From Zygnema cylindricum (taxonomy: Eukaryota; Streptophyta; Zygnematophyceae; Zygnematales; Zygnemataceae), in assembly GCA_037447655.1 (NCBI GenBank), contig JBBHKE010002481.1, positions 26,001 to 90,000 on the forward strand: DNA of 64,000 nt, in the 5' to 3' direction. The position numbers were made by a program, and so were the translations under genes. Below are positions 49,541 to 61,585 of the stretch, piece after piece. The notes beneath the pieces were generated by a model. The model searched no databases, was not told where the DNA came from, and worked only from the letters and a program-made list of their open reading frames with translations. Numbering within the stretch: the first letter of the stretch is position 1; each line of letters starts with the position of its first letter.

Positions 49541-49877
49541 TAGAATACCTTTTTTTATCCCCGTGACGCCTCGATCGGCGTTTGGTTCAATACTAAAGGC
49601 GTCCGAGCAGGTTCGTGCCTCGGAAAGACTTTCCAAGCCTCATGAACGACAACGCCGAGTTGTGAACCTTGCTTCGCGAAATGCCGAAAACGTTTTTGGA
49701 ACGATGAGTACAATTTGATCGTTCGGATAAGGTCTGGCCGCAAAATTCGTACGTGTCCAAAAATGCGCAGAGCTTTTATCGTTGCAAGTAAAATAAAGCC
49801 GACACCTATGATGCTGAAACAATTTTGCGATATATTAACAAATAGTATTTATATAAAAATAAACATAAGTACCATTC

Positions 49878-49949
49878 GCCGGGTTAGCTCAGTGGTAGAG
49901 CATCTGTCTCGTAAACAGAAGGTCCAGAGTTCAATCCACTGATTCGGCA
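49878..49949 (+). tRNA. tRNA-Thr (anticodon CGT)
   Basis: 72 nt. Acceptor arms GCCGGGT/ATTCGGC pair with G-U wobbles; the D arm is GCTC/GAGC; the anticodon stem TCTGT/ACAGA encloses loop CTCGTAA, giving anticodon CGT (threonine ACG). The T arm CAGAG/CACTG has one A-A mismatch and loop TTCAATC. A-box and B-box regions are recognisable. No intron and no genomic CCA, as for a nuclear tRNA gene. Confidence 0.93.
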
Positions 49950-49954
49950 TTTAT

Positions 49955-51690
49955 ACTTTCGCTTTGCTGACCATCTTTACATGGAAGTACATGGCGTTAT
50001 TTATGACATATTTGATAGGATACAAGACGACTTCTTGTTCGATCTTCCTCGCCTTCACGATCCCCAAGTTGGTTTTGCTATGTTAACCAGGTGTTTTCCC
50101 CACCGCCCTTCTTATCTTACTCGTATTCCCCTCCCACTCCAACATTTATCTCCTCTCTCTCGGTTTTTGACGATCGCCTCATGGAAGTCCTCCACACCCT
50201 GTTAGGTCAGGGGGCATTTGATCGCGAGTCAGGGCCATCGGCTCGCATTCAGGCATCCCTCCCTGTCTCTACTGAGGGGTTGGGTCTACTATCCACTGCT
50301 TGTGTTGCTCCCGCTGCCTATTTAGGAAGTTGGTGTCTTATTGCCTCCACTCTTGTTGCTTGTTTCTTGGTTGGGGACACCACCGTTATAGCTACCGTTA
50401 TCCCCCGGGTTTCAGACGGTGTGTGCGCCTTCCAGCGATCTCTAATGGACGCGTCACGTTCTCTTCCTCCCGATGCCCTAGTGGATGTGCCAATTTTCTC
50501 CACCCTTGTTACAAAATTTGTTGAGCGTGTCCAGGAATCGATTTCTGATCGGGTTGTCGCCGCCATTAAATCCGACCTTCTGAAGGCGCTTCCCTTCGAT
50601 TCTTCGCGTGCCCGTCTTCTCTCTTGTGGCGGACCTGGTTGTGGGTCTTGGCTTTTCGCTACACCGATTTTGTCCACTCTCCGATTCTCACCGGCTCAGT
50701 TCACCACCGCCCTACGGTTTTGCCTTGGCCTCCCCCATCCTCCTTTACTTGGCTCTCTTGTTTGTGCATGTGGTCGCGTCTTGGGGGTCGATGGTGTCCA
50801 TTTGCTTCGTTGCTCCCACGGGGGAGATTTGATCCAAGCGCACGACACTATTCGCAATGTCGTTGCGACTATCGCTTCAGAGGGGGGTTTTTCTGTGCGT
50901 CGGGAAGTTTCTCACATTATTCCCAAGTGTCGAATCGATGTTGTTCTGCTTGATGGTGCCCGTCGCATCTTCGGTGATATTGTTTTGGCGAACCCTACTT
51001 CAGATACAGTTGTTGGTCAGGCGGCTCAACATGTTGGCGTGGCGGCTCGTGATGCCGCTAAGGCGAAGGAGCGTGATTATGTCCACCGGGACCCTATGGA
51101 TGAATTTATTTCGATGGCATTGAGACTGGTTGTCTAGTGTCGTTGGGCGAGTTTCCTGCGACCTTCCGACTTTCGGGCCGAGGACTTGGGAGCCCTCCTC
51201 CTTCGGTCCTTACTTCTTTTTTATCGTCAACGCTTATCGGTAGCTTTACAACGAGTGCAAGCTTCTATTCTCCTCTGATCGGATGTTGCGGCTATGGATC
51301 GTCGCCGGGTTTCGGAACTCCCTCAACGTGCTCCCCCGGGATGGGGGGACTTACGGGGTTGCTTTTCGTAGTTTTTTAATTAGGTTGGGGTTGGGGTTGT
51401 AGTTCTGGCTTTGTCAATTTTCGTGCTTTTCATTTTGAGTTTGGGTGATTTTATTTTCCCTTGTTGTTGTTTTCTTTTTGTTTTTGTTGTGCTGTTATTT
51501 TATTCCCTGGTAGTTTTTCAGTTTCGGCCATGCCACCTCTTTTGTACCCCCGGACTCAGATGGTTTACCATCGTGCTTTTTAATTTATCATGCGTTTGAG
51601 TTTTACAGGATTTTAATATAGGTACCGAGAGGAAGACCGTTTCTCGCAGTGTATGCAGTTGATGTTATTTTTCAAATAAAGACCATTCGT
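49955..51690 (+). mobile_element. 5'-truncated non-LTR retrotransposon (C-terminal part of the polyprotein)
   Basis: Two frames joined by one frameshift near 50158 encode the end of a reverse-transcriptase polyprotein. First comes a thumb-like region (VGFAMLTRCFPHRPSYLTRI, then RLMEVLHTLLG and RIQASLPVSTEGLGLLST). Next a zinc-knuckle-like segment (CACGRVLGVDGVHLLRCSHGG), then an endonuclease-like segment with RIDVVLLDGARRIFGDIVL, typical of PD-(D/E)XK-bearing non-LTR elements. The frame stops at 51135-51137. A non-coding tail to about 51690 follows, containing AATAAAG. The reverse-transcriptase palm is absent, so this is a dead 5' truncation. It starts within about 10-30 bases of the tRNA-Thr gene. 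Confidence 0.8.
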
Positions 51691-52134
51691 CTGATTTCAA
51701 CCCAAAAATAAATATGAAGCTACACTACTCCTGAAATAAGTAGTCAAAGCCCAATGCTTGTTATGAAAGTTTTGGCCTCAAAAAAACACCCCAGCCTCAT
51801 CACATGTTGTAGTGTAGTGAAACCCTAATTGTCCTGACTCATGTTTGCATAAAAAACTGCCAGCTGTCAATATTTTCATTTTTTTTTGTATATGCTGTAA
51901 ACATTCACCTCAAGATGTTTTACAAGACCACCAGCAGTGAGAGATTTACCGAAGGCTCGCAATTTAAAAATATAATAAATTCCACTCACATATTTATTTT
52001 GTGAATAACACATACTTTTCAATCAACTTCACTCTTCAAGTTAACACATTCCATTTGCGGTTAACAAGATTATCAGGCTCCCACATGGCTATTAACTTAA
52101 ATAAAAAGGTTCAGCGATCGAAAACATGTCAGTA

Positions 52135-52334
52135 CACCGTCCATAGTTACTAGAGTTTATAACGCTAATTAGGTCACGATGGTTTTTGACCTAAAACCAT
52201 AAAAAAAGTGTTAACAACGCTATTTAAGGAAGTGGACCAAAATCGATCACGTCTCCATGCACTAAATTGGTATTGTATATTCTAATTTGAAACTAACCCT
52301 AATAAATCCTCTATGCTAATAATGATGGGCGGTG
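52135..52334. mobile_element. Family A element, TA target
   Basis: A 200-bp element flanked by TA, starting CACCGTCCATAGTTACTAG and ending GGGCGGTG. The ends are more diverged than in other copies. Confidence 0.7.
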
Positions 52335-52479
52335 TAGTAATATCACCGACAAAACATGCATGCAAACGTAACTCTCCCTCAACACTTTCAATTTGTTTCT
52401 TGATGTAAGGTTGTATTCACGATTATATGTAATCTAGTGACAAGAAAAACAACTTTTTTACCTCCGACGTTTTTCTCTC

Positions 52480-52765
52480 CTCCACCGGATATGGGGGAAT
52501 TACAGGGCCTGTCCCTCTTTTAGGATTTTAATTATGCCAAAAAGATGGCTGGATAGTAATTGTTTGGTTTATTTTTTATTTTCTTGGTCAGTTGTCCCTC
52601 TTCTGCCGTCGTTAGCTTCTGTTTGTCATTTTTATCATTTTCTTCCGCATCGTTTTTTTTTTAAGGTTCTTTTTCTTTATTATTGATTGTGACTTTGTTT
52701 GCAGTTTCTTCTTTCTATTTGTATTTCTGTGTACTTATTATGGTTTACCATGTAGCTCCTACTAA
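52480..52765 (+). mobile_element. Diverged 3' fragment of the same non-LTR retrotransposon
   Basis: Similar to 51310-51575: GATATGGGGGAATTACAGGG corresponds to the GGGGGGACTTACGGGG region, and ATGGTTTACCAT near the end is shared. No coding frame remains. Confidence 0.5.
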
Positions 52766-52929
52766 GCAACCAATAAGTGCTGACGTTCACACTGTCATCT
52801 TATTAGTTTAAAAGAATAAATTACGGAAAAGGAAGTAGAACGTATAACATTAACTTAGTTTGGGGACGGCGCCACTGTAGTCAACTCCTGTAAATAAAAA
52901 GTATGTATGCAAGATAAATTAAAGCACGA

Positions 52930-53302
52930 TGAAACCATCTGAGTCCGGGGTACAAAGGGGGCATGGCCAAACTGAAAAGCTACAATAAAAACAAATAGAG
53001 CGACAAAACACAAAAAAAAAGGGAAGCAACAACAAAAAGTAAAGCACCCTAACTCAAATGGAGCACCAAAATCACAAAACCAAACTACAACCCCAACCCC
53101 AACCTCAACTCAATCAAATATCTACGAAAAACAACCCCGTAAGTCCCCCCAGCCAGGAGGAGCACGTTGAGGGAGTTCTGGAACACGGCGACGATCCATA
53201 ACCGCAACAGCCGATCGGAGGAGAATAGAAGTCTGCACTTGCTGTAAAGCCACAGATAAGTGTTGACGATAAAAAGAAGTAAGGACCGAAGGAGGAGGAC
53301 TT
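52930..53302 (-). mobile_element. Inverted 3' fragment of the same non-LTR retrotransposon
   Basis: On the minus strand it matches 51190-51570 closely: CTCCTCCTTCGGTCCTTAC, GATCGGCTGTTGCGG and CCCCGGACTCAGATGGTTT. Its translated tail (YSPPIGCCGYGSSP) parallels YSPLIGCCGYGSSP of the + copy. It covers only the 3' end, and orientation is opposite to the copy at 49955. Confidence 0.8.
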
Positions 53303-54036
53303 CCAGGTTCTCAGTTCGACCAAAAATAGCAAGTGGGTTATTATTATTAGCAATGCTAACAATGAGGAGTGTATCTTCGCGAAATAATTTTCTTTCGTTA
53401 TAAATGGCACCGCCACAATGAAAATTTGTTGCCTATCGAATGATGGAAGCTTTTCTACGAGAATAAAAAACCATTTCAACTCAAAACCGGTCATCACAGT
53501 CCATAATAAAGCAACAGATTAAAGAAGTAAGAGCCTTCACCTTTTCATCGTTAGATTGTGGTAAAACATCAAATTTTTTACATGAGATGCACAATTTCAA
53601 TAAGCAAGAAAAACGTAAAAAACTTAATCCAAAATAGGGTGTAGTTGACAATTCTTCAACATAGATTTTCCACACAGGACAGGTTTCAAATGGGAAGAAT
53701 ATACATAGACAATATAAATAGACATTTGCTTCCATTACTCCAGAAGCTATAGAATCTTCACTATGGAACGCACAAGTACCATCGAAAAAAAAATATATAG
53801 CAAAACATTTGTAATCTAAATCTTCACATACATTTTTAGCTTTCATGTAGTAAGCGTTCATATACATCATGCACATTGAGTACTACTGTGCCTATATCCT
53901 GCCAAAATAAATAACACAAAGAAACGTAACTAATTTTACTACCGATGGTCTTCTATGTGCTCGTACGTAATAACTTAACACACCGACCAAAAAACCTATT
54001 CCTTTCTCAGTAAAAATCGATAATAACCAGTAACAA
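53303..54036. other. Spacer with an unrecognised minus-strand frame
   Basis: A 131-codon minus-strand frame (53481-53876), rich in Cys and Phe, shows no motif I recognise and is probably chance. The rest is 3' flank of the ABCA gene, whose stop lies at 54037-54039. Confidence 0.4.
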
Positions 54037-55749
54037 TCACACTTCATCATCCTCATCTTCTTTCACTGCTTCTTGTGAGTCAACCGCACTCTCAGCAAAA
54101 TTGCTGTTTCTCTCCCTTTTCGACTTTCGATGATTCTTGCGCTTTCTCTTCGAGTTTATTTCTGCCTCACTCACTTCACTGATTGGCACATCCTGGGGAA
54201 GTGGCATTGGTTCCGAATGTTGAAAAACTCGTAATGTACCGGAGTCATCTTGCTGCCAGGAAATTTCCACCACCAATTCACTTCCCACAGAGGGAACTTT
54301 CACATACTGGGCACCAACAGGCACCTGTTTTGAAAAACCAAAACCAGATCGTCAAAACAAAATTTTATTAGTTAAGAGGGACAATTTGACCATCCTATCC
54401 TGTTTTAAGCTGTGCTGTCTTGTCCTGTCCTGTCCTAATGTCCTTATAACACTAATGTGCTCATCATTCCCCGTCAATGTTCACCTTCCTTCTCACTTAA
54501 CCGTGATCGCTTATGAATCACGTCAGTGAATTTTTTCTGTATCCTCCCACTGGACTTTTAAACAGCCTCTTCTTTGCTAAATTCATTCGTGAACTGTAGA
54601 AGATACAATAATTGAAACGGAAAACTCACATTTGCTATAGATTTGACAGCGCTAAAACGTAGAGGGAAAATATGACGAGGAAAAACGAAAGTGGATTGGA
54701 AGCATTCCTCCCACTCTCCCTCCCTCTCTCCCTCTCCTTCTCCGTGTCCCATGCAAATATTATATTCATCAATGACTTATTAACCAAATGCACGTCCAAG
54801 TAACAAAACCCACATATTGTCAAAATTGCAAAGTTAGAATACTCACACTAAGTTCCGTCCCATCTTCAAGTGTAATAGTTTCGTAGCGATCCTCAGCTTG
54901 AGCAGACTCTAGCTCAGAAGTGCGAACAATATTTAGGAAAACTTCCTCCAGTGTGGTAAGCGAAAGCTGTACGTCAGTGTACCCGAGTTTCGCTTTATTC
55001 TCTCGCAGATCAGTAAAGAACCGCTGCCAAAATTTCACAAATAACGAGTCAGAGGCTGTTAACTAATTTTGGAGCAGTCAAACAGACTTACACTGGCATT
55101 CATTTGGGCATAAAGATTGGATAAGTTACAATATGGATTGAAATGTTTAAAGCATGAAAATTTTGGAAAGGGAAAATTGTGTCACTTACTGAAAGAAGCG
55201 CCTCTTTAGTTCGAGGTACCACAAACTTAATGTAAGCTTTTGTTTCCTCCGTTGGTTGGATCTCAAGTTGCTGAAAAACATATGGAATAACAAGGGAAAA
55301 AGAATACATCAGCATTTAGCCTTGTTCCTATCAAGTCTTTCTATGCCTTTTGTAATTTTCCTTCATAAGGACGACTCAATGCATCATCTAAAGCTATTGT
55401 GCAATAACATTCAACGAGAGACCCAATCCATGACAAGGGAACAATGGATGCCTACATTGAAGAAGAAATCCTTCACTTTTGAGGCTCGTCTCTCAACATC
55501 CTCATGTGTTCCATTATCTTGTACTGAACGAACAGATATGTTAATAATGTATCCTGTACCGAACTTGCTCTTTAAATGAATGGAAGTTCCAAGGCATCTT
55601 AGCCTTCCCTTTGCCATGATTCCAATTCTATCACCCAAAATATCTGCCTCCTCCATAGAATGTGTGGTCAGAACTATTGCCCGGCCACGTTTCGCCCTCT
55701 CAATCACATCCCAAACGCTACGCCTCGTGATTGGATCCATACCAGTTGT
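54037..55749 (-). CDS. ABC transporter A family, 3'-terminal four exons only
   Basis: Exons on the minus strand: 55456-55749, 55190-55270, 54847-55023, 54037-54324, all phase 0, 279 residues. ABCA proteins use ATP to move lipids across membranes. The first visible exon begins with the residues after Walker B ([16 protein letters not shown]), then the H-loop ([20 protein letters not shown]), [20 protein letters not shown], and the plant-specific tail ([38 protein letters not shown]). It closely follows the plant ABCA2/ATH subgroup as I know it. A Lys/Arg-rich stretch and an acidic end (EDEDDEV) close it. The upstream acceptor site is intact. No exon with the Walker A, LSGG signature or LDEP segment can be found in the following 6 kb, which is filled with transposons and another gene. 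So the gene is either split by a very long intron or truncated. Confidence 0.85.
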
Positions 55750-55817
55750 CTGTTCAGTTCAACACAAACATAACTGAAACATGAGACAAGGTATCATTTA
55801 TCGCGAAGCAAAGTTGA

Positions 55818-55960
55818 GATGGAGAGGGAGGGAGAGGGAGAGGGGGAGGAAGGGAGAGGGGGAGGAAGGGAGAGGGAGAGGAAGGAAGAAGGAGAGGGTG
55901 AAGAGGGGGAAAGGAGAGGTAGGGAGTGGGAGAAGGAGAGAGAGAGAGAGGCAAAAATAG
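55818..55960. repeat. Polypurine (GA-rich) tract
   Basis: A G/A-only stretch with irregular GGGAGAGGGGGAGGAA units immediately upstream of the ABCA exons on the minus strand. It would be a polypyrimidine run in the intron. Confidence 0.85.
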
Positions 55961-56141
55961 ACAAGAGAATGAGCACAATTTTTTTTTTGTAAGTACGGAT
56001 TCGAAAAAACTAAGAGAATAAACGAGCGGACCAAAAAAAACTAAAAATATTACCCTCCACTCCCTCGCCATCCTTCTCCCTTTCCTTTTTCTCTCATTCT
56101 TTCCCCCTCACTCCTTCACAGTTCCGTACAGTCGTTTTTAG

Positions 56142-57238
56142 TAGTGTTGGGTATCGGGTAATTTTATATCGCGATAATTTGATATTCGATATATCGAATA
56201 TCGAACACTTAGAGTCCATGACATATCGCACCGACAACAACAAATTATATCGCAATATATATTTGAAAATATACAATACTACTTAAATTTAGTACTTTAT
56301 AAGTTTATATAATATATTATTTTATTGACAACATTAAATAGTATGTTATTCCACGTATGACTTGAATTTAATTAGGGAACTTCACTCTCCACGACGCAAC
56401 ATGTAAAGGTCAAACAAATAGTACGTTATAGATTTAGTACGTATAAAACTGGTTATTTAGTAACGAATATGTCACACTAATTTTGTCAAATGCAAATGAT
56501 CATCTGTCATCGTTGTTTTTGCAGAATGTTTGTTTTTTCGTGAGCAATCTACAGATAGGAAGCATTACGTAGTCGATTTTTGGATTGGTTACTTTCAAAT
56601 TTGACGGATTAATGTCTTTTACCTGTTCGCCCACTAGAGCAATTACACATGTCTGCTATTTTATAAAACATATTTTGCAAGCATAATGAAAATATGTCAA
56701 AGTTAAATATCGTTAATTTAATTAAACATCATTAATTCCAATAATTAATAATCCAGTAATAATTTTTGTCACACACTATGGTAAAAATACCAGTGTTGTG
56801 AATCTTTAAGAAACTTATCGCAATAAAACCGATATGGATAGTTACCGGTTGCGAACGTTGAGGGGTCCCGATATATCGCTGCGAGACTAACAAATTCCTT
56901 ATCAACAATAAGTGGAAAAAGTAAAAAAAGTTATATTATATTAATTTATAGTATATTGTATATATGTCACTGTATATAGCATGGCATGCCACGTATGACA
57001 ATTTGTTTTGTACTTCGTATAATGGAAAAAACAAAATTTAAATATAAACCGTACAATTATTGCCGATAGCTATTGAACAAGTGGCATCGCTATAGAAAAC
57101 CGATAATATCGATACCGATATCTATTTTTGATTGCGATAACACCGACAACGATATATCGTGCCAATATATCGATTATTGGTAGGCCGAAAAAAAGGACGT
57201 ATCGGTTAATGACAAATGGTTACCGATACCGAACACTA
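56142..57238. mobile_element. Family C (hAT-type) element, copy 2
   Basis: Starts TAGTGTTGGGTATCGGG and ends GATACCGAACACTA. The interior is full of ATATCG motifs like copy 1 but longer and A/T-rich. The flanking 8-mers do not match, so the insertion is old or the ends belong to two overlapping elements. Confidence 0.6.
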
Positions 57239-57723
57239 AAAATACTCCTTTAATGGACCAAACAATGAATCATAAACCAATGAAAACATTTTACGGAAGG
57301 GGCATGGGAGCCTACAAACCCATAAATAACCACAGAAAAAACTAGTGTTGTTTATTGACATGAAATTAATCACGATAACACCGATACCGATAGTTATCGG
57401 TTATCGAACGGTTAGGGGTCCCGATATATTGCTTCGAGACCAACAAATTCCTTATCGACAATAAGTAGAAAAAAGTATAGTGTGCTATATTATAGTACTT
57501 TATGATACAATGTATTATAATTTTCATTGTATATAGCGCGGAATGCCACGTGTAACAATCTGTTCGGTACTCTGTGTAACGGAATAGCGGCGGTTCAGTA
57601 CGACGGATTAAACCGTACAATTGTACGGTGCAGGACGTACAATTATTGCCGATAGTTATCGGCACCACTGTAATTGCGAAAAAAACCCAATATTATCAGT
57701 TTTTTGTCGGTGATAACACCGGT

Positions 57724-58533
57724 CAGAGGTCGCAAACGGTCAACCGAAACCGTGACCGACCGTTAACCGACCGCCTGCGCCGGATCCGGAACGGATTCGG
57801 TTGCAAAATTTTGGGGGTCGGGCGGTTACGGTCGGTTGACTCACCAGGAAAAAAAAAACGGTCAGTTACGGTCGGTCAAACAAAAAACCAAAAAAAATGA
57901 AAATTTTGTACTTTTTTTTTCCAACATTATTGTTCTTTGTACTTTTGGTATCGTGGAAGTACGTGGCATCATGATTAGCGTCGCAAATCTGACACGGTAC
58001 TGTAGTAAGCTATTTATTTCGCAAATCAAAGGGAACGCGACAAAGCGTCGCAAATCTGACACGGTAGTAAACTATTCATTTCGAAAATCTTAGGGAAAGC
58101 GACAAAGCGTCTCAAATCTGACACGGTAGTACAATATTCATTTCGCAAATCTTAGGCAACGCGACAAAGCGTCGCAAATCTGACACAGTAGTACACTATT
58201 CATTTCGCAAATCTTAGGGAACGCGACAAAGCGTCGCAAATCTGACACGGTAGTAACACTATTCATTTCGCAAATCTTAAGGAACGCGACAAATCGTAAT
58301 TATTGGCTTATTCCGTCGTACATTGATTAATTTTGTACTTTTTCGGTTACGGGCGGGCACGGTTAGTCGCGAAAAATCAAGATTCGGTTAATTTTTTTTT
58401 TCGTAAACGACGGTCGGTTAACGGTTAACAATTTTGGAGCGTGACAAAACTCGGTCGGGCGTCGGTTACTCAGATTTTGAAAAAAAAAACGGTCGGTTTC
58501 GGGTATGATTTTTTTTGCCTTTTGCGACCTCTG
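57724..58533. mobile_element. Family B (hAT-type) element, copy 3, nested
   Basis: Ends CAGAGGTCGCAAACGGT and AAGGCAAAAGGTCGCAGAG-type complement, with flanks ACACCGGT and TCACCGGT (7 of 8 match). It inserted into family C copy 3 and itself contains a five-copy tandem repeat. Confidence 0.87.
57979..58293. repeat. Tandem repeat, about 62 bp x 5
   Basis: Units start GCGTCGCAAATCTGACACGG at 57979, 58045, 58107 (one base different), 58169 and 58231. Each continues through CTATTCATTTCGCAAATC and AACGCGACAAA. The copies are highly similar. Confidence 0.93.
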
Positions 58534-58850
58534 TCACCGGTCACTGGTTTAGATATATCGTGCCAATATATCGATTATCGGCAAGCCAAAAAAAGGTACA
58601 TATCGATTAGTGGCAAAACCTTGCTGATACACAACACTGAAAAAACTCTGAAAACCAGAAAATACATTCTGGAACGAGTATGAGACTACGAGGACATAAA
58701 GACGAGCGAAAAAATTACAAAAAACAACAAACGCGGTATTTTACCGATATATCGGGATTTTTGTAAAAACAACATATCGCAATATATCGTAGTGAAATAT
58801 GTATATATTATCGGGTACACAACTACACAAATCTAGGTACATGTCGAGTA

Positions 58851-58956
58851 CACCGTGAATCGTTATTAGCCTTATGTACGCTATATCGGCACCCCAAATT
58901 TTGACATTGGTACCTTAAATATAATAAATTACACTATTTAAGGACGATTCAAGGTG
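58851..58956. mobile_element. Short family A element, TA target
   Basis: A 106-bp unit flanked by TA, starting CACCGTGAATCGTTATTAG and ending AAGGTG. Probably internally deleted. Confidence 0.65.
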
Positions 58957-60520
58957 TAGCGGCAAGGGGGCTTCGATATACAACACTAATATTATATACG
59001 CGTGTGTTCGCTGGTTTTAATTCTCATTTGCCGGTGCCTTTCGTATTATTTTTAGCCTCCGTGTAAACATTTTTAAATTTGTATAGACGCGAAAAATCTA
59101 ACACGCGTCGGGATTTCGACTTACGGGCTCCTAAAAGTATCTCCTAAACATGTGGGGACCACATTCGACATCTGATCTTGGCGTCTTACACGCTTTGGAT
59201 GTTCATTGGCGCAAATTTCTCGATTTCGAAGCGCCTACCTTTTCTTCTACGGTCGGTAACCGAGAAGTGAACCACGATTTCCTGTCTGCGAGGGAATCGC
59301 GCTCTCGGTTTCGCCAACTTTTTGTGTCGGCACACCGAAACCGAAGGCTCTCGGTTCAACTTCCAATCTTTACATCCGAAAATCTCAATCGAAGCACTTT
59401 TCGGGACCAAAGTCAGGTTCAATCACTGCCCGTCATTAATAGTGTTGAGGATATATTTTTGTTAACGGGAAATTAGAATATAGTCTGCTACTGTAGTTTA
59501 GCGTTAGGAAACGTGGCAGGTTGCGGTCCACAAATAAACTGTATTGTCAATACTTTATTTTGATTTTACGCTAAGAATATACTATAACTAGTGTTGCTAA
59601 ATGTAATATTGACGAAATGACAGGGGCTGGTACCTGCAGCAAATCTTTCTAAGTTTCTAGTATCTGCATAGTCTTTTTGGTCGTTTTTCTTTCGAGAATA
59701 CGACGGATACGACAAAGCTTTGCCTAGTGGGGCCATGCAGTAAGAGCGTTGTTCCATTAGGCACTCTCTGTAAACGTCAAAAATTCGTTTACTGAGGCGA
59801 TCGTTCCATTGTGTCGGGTCAGTAACCGACATTTGTTTTGCGTGGCACATTTTGATTGGTTCACTTAATAGATGAATACGATTCTGGTAATCTTCAAAGA
59901 ATCTCTGAGAGCAAATTGTGACCACATATTTGTACCAGCGAAAGGTGAAAAGTGACTTGTACGACGTATTGAATTAAATATGTACGGGCGGACGAAACGT
60001 AAGATATGTAAAAGCGTACGAAAATGTCAGAATGGTTAGTGGATACCAACAGAAGCGTGAAACAATATCGTCCGTCAAAGATTTTCTTGCGGCTTCCGGT
60101 GGCCTCGCATCCTCCCTGGCGGAAGGCACATGTCATATGCGACGTGTACCCATCTTGTCGCGCGGTCGTCGTGGATATTTATTTACTTTTCCACGAGGCA
60201 CGACGGTATTCGTTCAGGCGCTGAGAATTGACCTACTCCGGGTCACTTGTTGCGAACTGAAAGTGTCAGACGACGGCTTATCCGATAATGCATCCGACGG
60301 TCCACGTTTACGCCCATAAACGCGGAGAATCAAATCCCTCATTCAGTAGCCTTGTTTTTCTGACATTTTTTTTATCTTTGGTACGGCACTGTACGAAACA
60401 GTACGGCTTTCAGTAAACAACGTCATTTTTCCCCTAATGGAACCTTGCCCTAATATGTTGTCGTATACGACGCGACATTGATTGCCTTTTGGGCTTCGAC
60501 TCTGATTTTGTTACTTTGGC
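58957..60520. other. Intergenic DNA with unrecognised frames
   Basis: Frames at 59150-59476 (+, 108 codons), 59566-59925 (-, 119 codons) and 60032-60319 (+, 95 codons) are open but show no family motif, splice context or similarity to each other. They may be chance or worn transposon coding. None is called as a gene. Confidence 0.4.
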
Positions 60521-61090
60521 GCATAGTTCAAAAGTAGGTGAAAGTAGGCCCATACAATATGCCTATTGTACGCAAAACATACAATATGGCCTTAAGACCC
60601 ATATTGTATTGGTCGCAAAATGAAAAATAATAGTAACAGGGTTGAGTTGCACATCGATCGATAGAGAATTAAACGTCATGTCTAAATTTTGAAAAACATT
60701 CGGACAAATTTTTATTTTTTCGTGAGTTTTGAGGTATTTTTTATTTATACCGTCAGATTCGGACGATCGGACGGTGGCTGACCAAAGTAGCGATCTAAGA
60801 AGATCACATGAAAAGCCCATAACACAACTTACGATAGGACTTACGTCCGCGTTTTTTTTTTTTTTCGGGTTTTTTTTCCCGCGGGATGTCATCCTACGCC
60901 GTGTCAGTTCGCTAAAAAATTTCGTCCGGCGGCGTGCGCTGTACTATGATGATACGTCAGATTTGTACGTTCGTACAGGGGTGTGCACAACGCACACACA
61001 TACAGTATGCCTACTCTGCGCGAGTTTTGTGCCAAGTTTTGTGCGCCTACCAAAGGCCTACCATAAAAACGCCTACTTTTGAACTATGCT
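60521..61090. mobile_element. Family D element, copy 3
   Basis: The ends are GCATAGTTCAAAAGTAGG at the left and the complement ending GAACTATGC at about 61088 at the right. It is flanked by a 6-bp direct duplication TTTGGC. It shares its first 320 bp with copy 1 but has about 200 bp of extra DNA in the right half. Confidence 0.83.
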
Positions 61091-61585
61091 TTGGCGTTTC
61101 CTTCTCTATCGCACCATCCAAAATTATACCATTTATTTCGGATAATAGTAAATTACAGTACTGCAGATTTTTCATTTAATTATTAAAAGACAAATCGGAC
61201 CGGGGATCATTCACCGACAGAATCTGATAAGATATTCAGATCATCCTGATCAGCGTTTCGAAAAAAACAAGGTAATGAAACAAAGTCAAAGAAAACTGTT
61301 TCTTTAAATTTCAAAACTTTTCTTTATACTCAATTTTATTTTCCTTAGGTCAAATGTAAAAAATACGGAAGATCCCTCCGTTTGCGGCAATACGTGAACG
61401 TCCTCGCGATTTCTTTTTAGGTCCAAACAAAAAATTTCGACCAATAGAAATAGGTTTCTCGCTAATTATTACATACGACAACCAACGAAGTGTCTCTGGG
61501 GTACGGTGGACATTTGACCTAAAGCCACAAACTTCTCTGTTACATGTAATTGCATCTGTTAACTTTTGTAGTTCTTGCTAACTTT

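Larger units (their letters stand above)
57343..58638. mobile_element. Family C (hAT-type) element, copy 3, carrying a nested family B element
   Basis: Starts TAGTGTTG and ends CAACACT. It is flanked by perfect 8-bp duplications GAAAAAAC (57335-57342 and 58639-58646). Its interior (GATATATCGTGCCAATATAT and similar) is interrupted by a family B element at 57724-58533. Confidence 0.87.

Noticed and set aside
53481-53876. 131-codon minus-strand frame as a gene
   Set aside because: Cys/Phe-rich, no recognisable motif, lies between retrotransposon fragments and the ABCA 3' flank; probably chance.
57979-58293. CRISPR array
   Set aside because: The 62-bp units are continuous repeats with no unique spacers, inside a eukaryotic transposon.
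59566-59925. Upstream ABCA exon containing the LDEP segment
   Set aside because: The minus frame here contains LLSEPIK but no Walker B aspartate, no LSGG signature and no fitting splice donor.
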